DNA of 5,848 bases, taken from the NCBI GenBank assembly GCA_947305825.1, contig CAMZET010000100.1, forward strand, positions 1 through 5,848, read 5' to 3'. Positions 1 through 5,824 of the stretch are shown one piece after another. Under the pieces are notes generated by a model, which saw only the letters and a list, made by a program, of their open reading frames with translations, made no database searches and had not been told where the DNA came from. The first letter of the stretch is position 1. Every line of letters begins with the position of its first letter. This DNA is from an uncultured Verrucomicrobiota bacterium (GTDB taxonomy: Bacteria; Verrucomicrobiota; Kiritimatiellia; RFP12; UBA1067). Both the position numbers and the translations under genes were made by a program.

Positions 1-424
1 AGATGGCGACAAGGTCGTAGCCCGCGAGTTCGGGAATCAATGTCTGGAGTTTCGGCGCGTCGAAGTGGCCGACCCATGTCGTGGCAAGCCCTTGATCCTC
101 GATGGCGAGCATCATGTGTGTCGCAACGATGGTCGCATCGACGTCCGCGAAGTTCGCCTTGTCCGCCGGGCGCACCCATGCCTCGTCGCGCTTTGCGCCG
201 ACAATGAGGAACACGCCCGCGCCGAAGGTGAACGGCGTCACATCGTGTATCGCCTTCACCGCCTCAGGCGACTTGGCGACCCAAATCCTGAACGGCTGCT
301 TGTTTACCGCCGTCGGCGCGAGTATCCCCGCCTCGATAATTGCGTCAAGCTTCTCCTGCTCCACAGGCTTCGCCGCCAGTTTGCGGCACGAATAGCGTTT
401 CCTCGCCAGTTCGTTGAATGACAT
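1..424 (-). CDS. Nitroreductase family protein, N-terminal part (cut by window edge)
   Basis: About 141 codons are visible from the ATG at 422-424 down to the left edge, with no stop, so the C-terminal part is missing. The protein starts MSFNELARKRYSCRKL, then KPVEQEKLDAIIEAGILAP and TAVNKQPFRIWV. This matches the N-terminal signature of FMN-dependent nitroreductases: an R-(R/Y)-S-x-R-x-(F/L) FMN phosphate-binding segment, then APTA-N-x-QP. Further on, a segment FADVDATIVATHMMLAIEDQ followed by GLATTWVG fits the helix and strand that build the FMN pocket and dimer interface. Family members are cytosolic flavoproteins that reduce nitro compounds, quinones or other substrates with NAD(P)H; the substrate cannot be told here. 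The start is supported by AAGGAG seven bases upstream. It follows radC by 45 bases on the same strand and may be read from the same transcript, but a functional link to the restriction genes is not evident. Confidence 0.88.
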   Translation of the reverse strand, partial: MSFNELARKRYSCRKLAAKPVEQEKLDAIIEAGILAPTAVNKQPFRIWVAKSPEAVKAIHDVTPFTFGAGVFLIVGAKRDEAWVRPADKANFADVDATIVATHMMLAIEDQGLATTWVGHFDAPKLQTLIPELAGYDLVAI

Positions 425-431
425 TGTTCTT

Positions 432-437
432 CTCCTT
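432..437 (-). promoter_or_regulatory. Ribosome binding site of the nitroreductase gene
   Basis: The minus strand reads AAGGAG seven bases before the ATG at 422-424. It fixes the start of the nitroreductase. The rest of the 45-base gap to radC (425-469) is A-rich on the coding strand and shows no convincing terminator or promoter. Confidence 0.75.
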
Positions 438-469
438 GTTTTCTGGTTTTTTGGTGTTTGAAAATGTTT

Positions 470-1201
470 TCAGGCTAAATATCCTTCGTCTGCATAACTG
501 TAGTATGTATCCGAGCCGAGAATGATGTGGTCGAGTAGCGGTATCCCCATTACCTTGCCGGCTTCATACAGTCCCTGCGTCAGCGCGTCGTCGCGCTTCG
601 ACGGCGCAGGACTTCCGCTTGGATGGTTGTGCGCGACGACGATGCCGGTCGCGTTCCACTTCACGGCCATTGCGAACACGTCCCTCGGATGGAAGGCAAC
701 CCCGTTCGCAGTCCCAAGCGAAACGACCTGCGCGTCGGCAAGCGGCCTTTTCTTCACGTCGAGCGGCAGCGCCCAGAATGTCTCGCGCTGCGAATCCGTG
801 GCGAGGACGGCGCGGAACGCCGCCGCCGCGTCCTCCGACGAAAGTATCGGCTTTTTCACGTCCTTTCTTGCGGCATAGCCGCGCCTCGCGAGCTCGAATG
901 CCGCAGTAAGTTCAAGGAGTTTAACGCGTCCGAAACCTAGAATCTTCCTCTGCGGATTGTTCCTGTTGTATTCGGCGACTCCGCTCTTGAGCGAATTGTA
1001 GTCCGTGCGCACGAGCGCCTCGACGCCGCCGAAAGCATCGATGAGCCGCCGCGAGAGTTCCATCACGTCGCATCCCGCCGTCCCGGTCTTGAGAATGATT
1101 GCGAGAAGCTCCGCCGCGCTTGCGGACGATGCCGTACCCATTCGCTCGATTTTCTCGCGGGGCTTCAGTTCGGCGACGAGGGTCTTGAATCCGTTAGCCA
1201 T
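470..1201 (-). CDS. radC: RadC family JAMM/MPN domain protein
   Basis: This is a 243-residue RadC-like protein, close to the usual length of the family. Residues about 12-107 form the N-terminal RadC domain (EKIERMG, then ASAAELLAIILKTGTAG, and a helix-hairpin-helix-like LGFGRVK at 88-94). Residues about 115-243 are the MPN/JAMM domain. The metal-binding motif H-x-H-x7-S-x2-D is complete: H191, H193, S201, D204 within AHNHPSGSPAPSKRD, followed by the typical LLDHIILGSDTYYSYADEG ending. An upstream ATG at 1264 exists, but the start at 1199-1201 is preferred because it has GGGAG six bases upstream and because homology begins there. The start overlaps the hsdR stop by 8 bases (ATGGCTAA), which suggests translational coupling. 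The old DNA-repair assignment of RadC is doubtful; the biochemical role is unknown, though the family is common in genomic islands and beside restriction and toxin genes. About a dozen residues seem added between the N-terminal helices and the LGFGRVK loop (about 68-86), compared with the usual short linker. Confidence 0.93.
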   Translation of the reverse strand: MANGFKTLVAELKPREKIERMGTASSASAAELLAIILKTGTAGCDVMELSRRLIDAFGGVEALVRTDYNSLKSGVAEYNRNNPQRKILGFGRVKLLELTAAFELARRGYAARKDVKKPILSSEDAAAAFRAVLATDSQRETFWALPLDVKKRPLADAQVVSLGTANGVAFHPRDVFAMAVKWNATGIVVAHNHPSGSPAPSKRDDALTQGLYEAGKVMGIPLLDHIILGSDTYYSYADEGYLA

Positions 1202-4200
1202 TTTCGTCTCCCGGTTCTGCGGCGTCGAGATACGCGCCGTCGGTTTCCTCTGCGACGGCCTCACCCCATGCCGCGCGTTTCGCCTTCTTCGCGCCGCTGC
1301 GCCTGAACTCGCCGTAGCTCACCTCTGCGAGGGTCTTGAGAAATGCGAGATACTTCGATTTGTCGTTCAGTAGCGCGTCGAACGCCTTGTCGTTCTCCCT
1401 GTAGGCGTCCATGACTATCTGATCGAGGATATTTGGGAATATGCCTTCGATATAGACGTTCTTCTCGTGCGCGGATGCGGCATTCTTGAGCGCGCGGTTG
1501 GCGAGAACTCTCGGCAGCACCATCTCGACAATCACGAGGTCGGCGTCGGTGAAGTCGCCGGCATACGCCTGGTTGATGGCGTTTATGACCTCCTGGAGAA
1601 GCGACTTCGCCTGTGTCATCACGGTCGCGGGCTTCGGCTTTGGAGCCTCGAAGACGGACGGCTTCTTCTCCAGTGCAATCGACCCGCTGAATGTCTCTTT
1701 CAGCTTGTAGTACTTCAGTTTTACCGCGCCCTCAAGATCGACGACCTCGTGCGCGTCCGGCGGCAGCAGATGCTCGAGGTATGTGAGGAACATATGCTCC
1801 TTCTGCACGTCCTCGTCGAACAGCCGCGTAATCTGCGTAAGGTAGTTGTACCACCTGACGAACGAGCGCACGGTTCTCCTGTAGAGCGAGCGCTCCTTGG
1901 GGGCGAGCGCGTTGTATTTGGCGACGACCGGTGCGAGCGCACCCGCAATTCTTCCCTGCGCAGACACGCTCTTTTTCCCCGAAACCGAAAAATGGATCTT
2001 GCTAATCGCCTCGATGTCCGCATCGGTGTAGAGGTTGAACTTGCGTAGCTCCTTGCGCTTCTTGAAAACAAGGTCGATGTTTATCTCCTCGGCGAGGTCG
2101 GTCTCCTGATAGTATGGCTGGAACGCCTCCTTGATCTCCTCGCCCGTGTTGACGAAATCAAGGATGTAGGTATCGGTCTTGCCGGGGTTGATGCGGTTGA
2201 CGCGCGAAAGCGTTTGCACCGCCTTGACATCGCGCAGTTTCTTGTCGACGATCATCGTGTGCAGAAGCGGCTCGTCGAAGCCGGTCTGGAACTTCTCGGC
2301 GACTACGAGGATGCTCCCCTCGGCGCGGAACACGGCTTTCGTCTGCGATTCTTTGACCGTCTTGCCCATCGAAAGCGTGTTCAGGCTCTCTTCCGTGTGC
2401 GTCGTGCCGCTCTTCGGAGGATCTTCGACAGCACCCGAAAACGCGACCATGACTTTGACATCAGTCCGCCCCCGTTCCTTCAGCGCCTCCTGGATGGCAA
2501 AGAAATACCTGACCGCCGCCAGGCGCGAGTCGCTCACGACCATCATCTTCGCGCCGGGATACTTCTTCTCCGTCACCGACGTGAACGTATCGGCGATGAC
2601 CGCGCTCTTCTCGGCGAAGTTCCTTGGATGCAGGCTTTTGTATTTTTTGATAGTCTTCGCCGCCTCGCTGACGGGGACTTCGGGATTATCGGCCGTCGCC
2701 TTGACGATTTCGTAGCACGTCTTGTATGTCGTGTAGTTCGCGAGAACATCGTGGATGAAGCCCTCCTCTATCGCCTGCCGCATCGAGTAGGTGTGGAACG
2801 GACGGAACGAGCCGTTTTTCCGGCGCGTACCGAATATGTCGAGCGTGACGTCCTTCGGCGTGGCGGTAAACGCGAAGTAGCTGAGGTTCTTGTGTTTGCC
2901 GTGGGCGCACATCATGAGCGCGAGCTGCGTCTCGGGCGAGTCAAGGTCATCCTTGTCGATCTTCTTGCCCGTCTCCTCTTCGTATTCGGCAATGGCTTCC
3001 GTGAGATCTCCCAACGCGATTTTCAGCTTTGCCGCGCTCTGCCCTGTCTGGCTCGAATGTGCCTCATCAACGACTATCGCGAACCGCTTGCCGACCACGC
3101 TTTTCACGTCCTTGAAGATGACCGGGAACTTCTGCAAAGTCGAAACGATAATCCGCTTGCCGTCGTCGATTGCGGCCAACAGGTCCTTTGCATGCTTCTT
3201 CTCGTCGATCACCGCAACCTCGCCAAGCGTGGGGTTGAAGCTCATCACCGTTCCTTGAAGCTGCTTGTCGAGAACACGACGATCGGTAACGATTATGACA
3301 GAGTTGAATACAGGCTTGTCATCATCGTTGAAAAGGCTTGCAAGGCGATAGCCGATCCATGCGATGGAGTTGGACTTGCCCGATCCCGCCGAATGCTGGA
3401 CAAGATAATTTCGCCCGGTACCATTCGCCTTAACATCTGCAATGAGCTTGCGCACAACGTCAAGCTGATGGAAGCGAGGAAATACGACCTTCTTCTCCTT
3501 CGCTTCGAAGTTCACGAACTTCTGAATGATGTCAAGCAACGAATCCTTGGCAAGAACGTCACGCCACAGATAGTCGGTCGGCGCCTTGGGGCCCGTTTCC
3601 CACTTTGGATTGGCGGCTGGATTCCCCGCGCCGCCATCCTCGCCTGCGCCCGCCGACCCTTGGTTAAACGGCAGAAAGCGCGTCGATTCACCGGCGAGTT
3701 TCGTGGTCATCCATGCTTCGTTCAGGTCAACCGCGAAAAAGACGAAAACCCGATGATTCAGCCGAAAAGCCGGCTCCTTGGAATTGCGGTCTGTCATCCA
3801 CTGCAACTTCGCATCCTCGACCGTCTGCCCCGTGAGCTGGTCTTTGAGTTCTATGGCGACGAGCGGGATGCCATTCACGGAAAGCATCACATCGACGCTC
3901 TTCGCCGTCTCGCTCGCACTGTAGTGCCACTGACGGTGAAACTCGCAAATATTCTTTTCGTAGTTCGCAAGAGCCGTTTCGTTGAGCCTGTTCTCCGGCT
4001 TGAAATAACAGGCCATGAAATGCTTTCCATTCGCGCGAAAGCCATTCCGCAAGACATCGATCAAACCCTCCGACTGAACGGCGCTCTCAAACTTCTTATA
4101 AAACTCTTTTGCAGGATCAAGACCACTACACGACTTCGTAAAAGTCGCCCATACCTTCGGTTGGCTACTCTTCACAAAGGCAAGAAGCGTTCCAAGGTCA

Positions 4201-4313
4201 AGCGCCAAATCGCGCGACTTGAGATAACCGGTTTCCGAGCTTTTCTTCCAGCCAAGCTCGCCAACCATCAGCGACTCGATATCGCTCTCGAATTGTTTTT
4301 CGTTATTGGCCAT
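1194..4313 (-). CDS. hsdR: Type I restriction enzyme R subunit (HsdR), translocase and nuclease
   Basis: This is a full-length 1039-residue HsdR. The R subunit joins HsdM2-HsdS, translocates DNA with ATP and cuts unmodified DNA far from the recognition site. Residues about 1-210 are the HsdR N-terminal nuclease domain: D141 in SVDVMLSVNG and E155-x-K157 in LVAIELKDQLTG give the PD-(D/E)xK site. Two RecA-like SF2 helicase domains follow: Walker A HSAGSGKSNS (K313), DEAH box VVDEAHSSQTG (416-419), motif III AFTATPK (481-487), motif IV region MMVVSDSR (590-597), motif V region VAEKFQTGFDEP (671-682) and motif VI QTLSRVNRINPG (700-711, with R704 and R707). Residues about 740-1000 are the helical C-terminal region that contacts the methylase core. 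A Gly/Ala-rich linker (about 219-236) lies between nuclease and helicase. No frameshift or lost catalytic residue is seen. The ATG lies one base after the upstream gene's TGA, with AGGGAGGC as its Shine-Dalgarno. HsdM and HsdS are absent from the window and are expected further upstream. Confidence 0.97.
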   Translation of the reverse strand: MANNEKQFESDIESLMVGELGWKKSSETGYLKSRDLALDLGTLLAFVKSSQPKVWATFTKSCSGLDPAKEFYKKFESAVQSEGLIDVLRNGFRANGKHFMACYFKPENRLNETALANYEKNICEFHRQWHYSASETAKSVDVMLSVNGIPLVAIELKDQLTGQTVEDAKLQWMTDRNSKEPAFRLNHRVFVFFAVDLNEAWMTTKLAGESTRFLPFNQGSAGAGEDGGAGNPAANPKWETGPKAPTDYLWRDVLAKDSLLDIIQKFVNFEAKEKKVVFPRFHQLDVVRKLIADVKANGTGRNYLVQHSAGSGKSNSIAWIGYRLASLFNDDDKPVFNSVIIVTDRRVLDKQLQGTVMSFNPTLGEVAVIDEKKHAKDLLAAIDDGKRIIVSTLQKFPVIFKDVKSVVGKRFAIVVDEAHSSQTGQSAAKLKIALGDLTEAIAEYEEETGKKIDKDDLDSPETQLALMMCAHGKHKNLSYFAFTATPKDVTLDIFGTRRKNGSFRPFHTYSMRQAIEEGFIHDVLANYTTYKTCYEIVKATADNPEVPVSEAAKTIKKYKSLHPRNFAEKSAVIADTFTSVTEKKYPGAKMMVVSDSRLAAVRYFFAIQEALKERGRTDVKVMVAFSGAVEDPPKSGTTHTEESLNTLSMGKTVKESQTKAVFRAEGSILVVAEKFQTGFDEPLLHTMIVDKKLRDVKAVQTLSRVNRINPGKTDTYILDFVNTGEEIKEAFQPYYQETDLAEEINIDLVFKKRKELRKFNLYTDADIEAISKIHFSVSGKKSVSAQGRIAGALAPVVAKYNALAPKERSLYRRTVRSFVRWYNYLTQITRLFDEDVQKEHMFLTYLEHLLPPDAHEVVDLEGAVKLKYYKLKETFSGSIALEKKPSVFEAPKPKPATVMTQAKSLLQEVINAINQAYAGDFTDADLVIVEMVLPRVLANRALKNAASAHEKNVYIEGIFPNILDQIVMDAYRENDKAFDALLNDKSKYLAFLKTLAEVSYGEFRRSGAKKAKRAAWGEAVAEETDGAYLDAAEPGDENG
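1206..1212 (-). promoter_or_regulatory. Ribosome binding site deciding the radC start
   Basis: The minus strand reads GGGAGAC, with the GGGAG core six bases before the ATG at 1199-1201. It lies inside the last codons of hsdR and selects this start over the in-frame ATG at 1264, which would overlap hsdR by 71 bases and add 21 residues without family similarity. Confidence 0.65.
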
Positions 4314-4314
4314 A

Positions 4315-5754
4315 TCAGGAGCCTCCCTTTTTCACTGCCTCGCGCACGAGGCGGTCGATGTCCTTGGGCTGCATGCCTTTATAGTTTATCACAGCAGCGC
4401 CATCGCCTGCAATCAGTTGAGCGATACGATTTAACGTACAAGCGTCGAAGCGCGTCATCGGCTTTTCGCTCGTAGAATAAGGCCAGGCGGCGGGCGCAAG
4501 CAGAAGCAGTTTGCCGTTCGCCGTCTTGTCGAAGAGCCTTCCGCCGGGCTTGTAGAGAGACGAGAAGCCCATGTTGCGCAAGGCAACCACCGGCAAACCC
4601 GCGGCAAAGGCAAGGCGCGCGATCTCGCGCTCGCCGTCAGAGATACAGGGCGAAATCAAAACTGCGCCGTGCTTTGCGGCAGCGAGCAGTTCGTCGCGCT
4701 TCTCTTCAAATTCGGGCGTGGCCTTTTCTACAATCGGAACGCCAGCGGCATCGCGGACGATCTTGCGCCCACCAGCCTCTGTCATGTGCTCGAAACGGCT
4801 GTTTCGAGTTTTCGCAACGCGCTTGTAGGCGAAATAGGCGCGAGAGCACTGCACCTGAATGATGTTAGGCGAGTCGAGAAGAAAGAGATTGCCGATGGCC
4901 GAGAAATGAGCCTTAAAGCTCGGCGCTCCCGCACCGAGCACCGAACAAAGCGCCCTGTCCTCTGCCGAGAGCGGGCTATCCTGTGCTTGAAGCGATCTGT
5001 CACGTGCCAAAAGCGGTCTGTTCTGTTCTCGAAACGGCCTGTCATGTGCCGAGAGCGGCAGCTCTCGGTTTCCCGAGTCTTGACGCGGCAGCTTCAAACA
5101 CAAATCATTCCTAACCCTAAACAACTCGGGGAAAAGCTGCTTTATTGCGAGGCGGCGTGGGTTGTCGCGAAGGTAAGTAAACATCGAGTCGAGCTGCCCC
5201 TCGTGAAAGAGAATCGTATCTTGGAACCCCTCTGCCCAAAGCCCGCCCTTGCCAATGGCGGCCTTTGAACTGCCCGCTTTGAAGCCCGCTATCGCCTGAC
5301 CGAGAGGCCGCGCCATCGGCTTTGTCACATGAATGATAAAATGAACGTGGTCGGGCATTACCTGAATAAACAGCGGCTTGATCTCAGGATGATGCTCGCC
5401 AATTCTCAAAAACTCGTCCTTGACCGCCTCGCCCGCCGGAGTGAGGGCGACATAGCTTGAGGCGGCGGCCTCTAAACCAGCCGCGGCCGTGACAGACACC
5501 AAGCCAAGCGGTCTGTTCTGTACCGCGAGCGTTTTATCCAGTGCTTGAAGCGGCCTGTCATGTGCTAAGAGCGGTCTGTCATGTGCTTGAAGCGGTAGCG
5601 CCAAGTTTTTCTGTCCCAAGATTACCAACCGCCCCAACGCCTGGCTTCGCCGATCAGCCAGCACAAGCGTAATCTGGTAAATACATGGCTGGCGATAATC
5701 CCAGCCGTTGCACCGCCTGAGCATAGAGTGCTTGATCTCGGCGCGTATCGCCAC
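4315..5754 (-). CDS. REP-associated-type tyrosine (Y1/HUH) transposase fused to a Rossmann-like C-terminal domain
   Basis: A 479-residue protein, longer than usual RAYTs. It starts at GTG 5752-5754, with GGGAGG eight bases upstream; the next ATG is codon 11. Visible parts: an N-terminal strand CIYQITLVLADRR (24-36); a first peptide-repeat block (about 52-85); the Y1/HUH core with VMPDHVHFIIHVTKPM (H136, H138) and GFKAGSSKA; the likely catalytic tyrosine Y194 in MFTYLRDNPRR; a second repeat block (about 232-270); the FSAIGNLFLLD stretch (284-294); and a C-terminal domain (about 360-479) with AVLISPCISDGEREIAR and GLPVVALRNMGF, KPGGRLFD and LLLLAPAAWPY. This last part resembles a nucleotide-binding Rossmann/SLOG (DprA-like) fold by its pattern only. 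RAYTs are single-strand DNA nickases that bind REP hairpins. Such hairpins lie in and before this gene. The repeat blocks fall where related proteins, as I recall them, have variable loops, so the core seems intact. The gene sits directly ahead of hsdR and may be domesticated. Family assignment is firm; the role of the C-terminal domain is unknown. Confidence 0.85.
   Translation of the reverse strand: MAIRAEIKHSMLRRCNGWDYRQPCIYQITLVLADRRSQALGRLVILGQKNLALPLQAHDRPLLAHDRPLQALDKTLAVQNRPLGLVSVTAAAGLEAAASSYVALTPAGEAVKDEFLRIGEHHPEIKPLFIQVMPDHVHFIIHVTKPMARPLGQAIAGFKAGSSKAAIGKGGLWAEGFQDTILFHEGQLDSMFTYLRDNPRRLAIKQLFPELFRVRNDLCLKLPRQDSGNRELPLSAHDRPFREQNRPLLARDRSLQAQDSPLSAEDRALCSVLGAGAPSFKAHFSAIGNLFLLDSPNIIQVQCSRAYFAYKRVAKTRNSRFEHMTEAGGRKIVRDAAGVPIVEKATPEFEEKRDELLAAAKHGAVLISPCISDGEREIARLAFAAGLPVVALRNMGFSSLYKPGGRLFDKTANGKLLLLAPAAWPYSTSEKPMTRFDACTLNRIAQLIAGDGAAVINYKGMQPKDIDRLVREAVKKGGS
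4321..4328 (-). promoter_or_regulatory. Ribosome binding site of hsdR inside the transposase gene end
   Basis: The minus strand reads AGGGAGGC seven bases before the hsdR ATG (4311-4313). It is made of the last codons of the upstream transposase gene (Lys-Gly-Gly-Ser, then TGA at 4315-4317). The stop and the next start are separated by one base, so ribosomes finishing the transposase can restart on hsdR. This ties hsdR translation to that gene. Confidence 0.75.
4779..4808 (+). repeat. REP-like hairpin element 1 (inside the transposase gene)
   Basis: The 11-base foot CTGTCATGTGC (4779-4789) matches the consensus exactly. Its last C begins a perfect 8-base stem: CTCGAAAC (4789-4796), loop GGCT, GTTTCGAG (4801-4808). 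It is a single copy without a 21-bp array. It lies in the C-terminal half of the transposase gene, in the segment encoding about TRNSRFEHMTEA. The foot is read there in a different codon phase (GAG CAC ATG ACA) from the other copies (GCA CAT GAC), so the likeness to them is at DNA level. Confidence 0.7.
4949..5068 (+). repeat. Tandem array of 21-bp units, array B (5 units plus terminal right arm)
   Basis: Five units of 21 bases start at 4949, 4970, 4991, 5012 and 5033, each beginning A(G/A)CG, mostly AGCGG, and containing a variant of the CTGTCATGTGC block. A final 15 bases (5054-5068) complete hairpin element 2. Unit ends vary (GCCGAG, GCTTGA, GCCAAA, TCTCGA, GCCGAG) and correspond to alternative left arms of the hairpin. 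The array is 120 bases, divisible by three, and is read on the minus strand as a seven-residue repeat (LSAHDRP, REQNRPL, LARDRSL, LQAQDSP, LSAEDRA) at residues about 232-270 of the transposase. Confidence 0.85.
5039..5068 (+). repeat. REP-like hairpin element 2 (end of array B)
   Basis: The foot CTGTCATGTGC (5039-5049) is exact, followed by a perfect 8-base stem: CCGAGAGC (5049-5056), loop GGCA, GCTCTCGG (5061-5068). Arm sequence differs from elements 1, 3 and 4 while pairing is kept. It closes the right end of array B inside the transposase gene. Confidence 0.75.
5507..5605 (+). repeat. Tandem array of 21-bp units, array A (4 units plus terminal right arm)
   Basis: Four units start at 5507, 5528, 5549 and 5570, each beginning AGCG and holding a variant of CTGTCATGTGC, then 15 bases (5591-5605) that complete hairpin element 3. 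The third and fourth units are nearly identical, which suggests recent duplication. The array is 99 bases, divisible by three, and is read on the minus strand as LQAHDRP, LLAHDRP, LQALDKT, LAVQNRP at residues about 54-83 of the transposase, between the first strand and the HUH motif. Confidence 0.87.
5576..5605 (+). repeat. REP-like hairpin element 3 (end of array A)
   Basis: The foot CTGTCATGTGC (5576-5586) is exact. The stem is imperfect: CTTGAAGC (5586-5593), loop GGTA, GCGCCAAG (5598-5605), with six of eight pairs formed and two adjacent mismatches (A5590/C5601 and A5591/G5600). The right arm is identical to that of element 4, so the left arm seems to have drifted or been replaced by the array unit. 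Confidence 0.65.
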
Positions 5755-5762
5755 TTACGCCA

Positions 5763-5768
5763 CCTCCC
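5763..5768 (-). promoter_or_regulatory. Ribosome binding site supporting the GTG start of the transposase
   Basis: The minus strand reads GGGAGG eight bases before GTG at 5752-5754. An in-frame TAA (5755-5757) stands immediately before the GTG, so no longer start is possible in this frame, and the nearest ATG (codon 11) has no comparable site. Confidence 0.65.
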
Positions 5769-5794
5769 GATTCTGTACATTGCGTGGACGCACC

Positions 5795-5824
5795 TTGTCT
5801 TGTGCTTGGCGCGGCAGCGCCAAG
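5795..5824 (+). repeat. REP-like hairpin element 4 (upstream of the transposase start)
   Basis: The foot TTGTCTTGTGC (5795-5805) differs from the consensus at two positions. The stem is perfect: CTTGGCGC (5805-5812), loop GGCA, GCGCCAAG (5817-5824), and it can be extended by two pairs to 5803-5826, making it the strongest hairpin of the set. It lies 41 bases upstream of the GTG start. No run of T follows on either strand, so it does not look like an intrinsic terminator. A degenerate foot-like CTGTACATTGC at 5773-5783 may be the remnant of a further unit. Confidence 0.7.

Noticed and set aside
425..469. Possible terminator between radC and the nitroreductase gene
   Set aside because: Only a weak A/T pairing (GAAAA/TTTTC) with no GC stem is present, so transcription may well continue into the nitroreductase gene.
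2248..2280. Partial likeness to the repeat unit (GTGTGC followed by AAGCGG) inside hsdR
   Set aside because: Only short pieces match, no arms pair around the loop, and the stretch encodes conserved helicase motif V of HsdR, which explains the sequence.
4337..4352. Inverted repeat GCCTCG-CGCA-CGAGGC near the 3' end of the transposase gene
   Set aside because: It lacks the CTGTCATGTGC foot and has a six-base stem and another loop, so it is not counted with the four elements. There is no T-run to make it a terminator on the coding strand, and it may be chance in coding DNA.
2214..4475. Open reading frame of 753 codons on the plus strand, antisense to hsdR
   Set aside because: It mirrors hsdR in a GC-rich, codon-biased gene. 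The translation is rich in Arg, Leu and His, has no recognisable motif and no matching family, and hsdR on the other strand is complete with all catalytic motifs.
4949..5605. CRISPR array
   Set aside because: Units of 21 bases follow one another without spacers and are part of a coding frame; there are no cas genes in the window.
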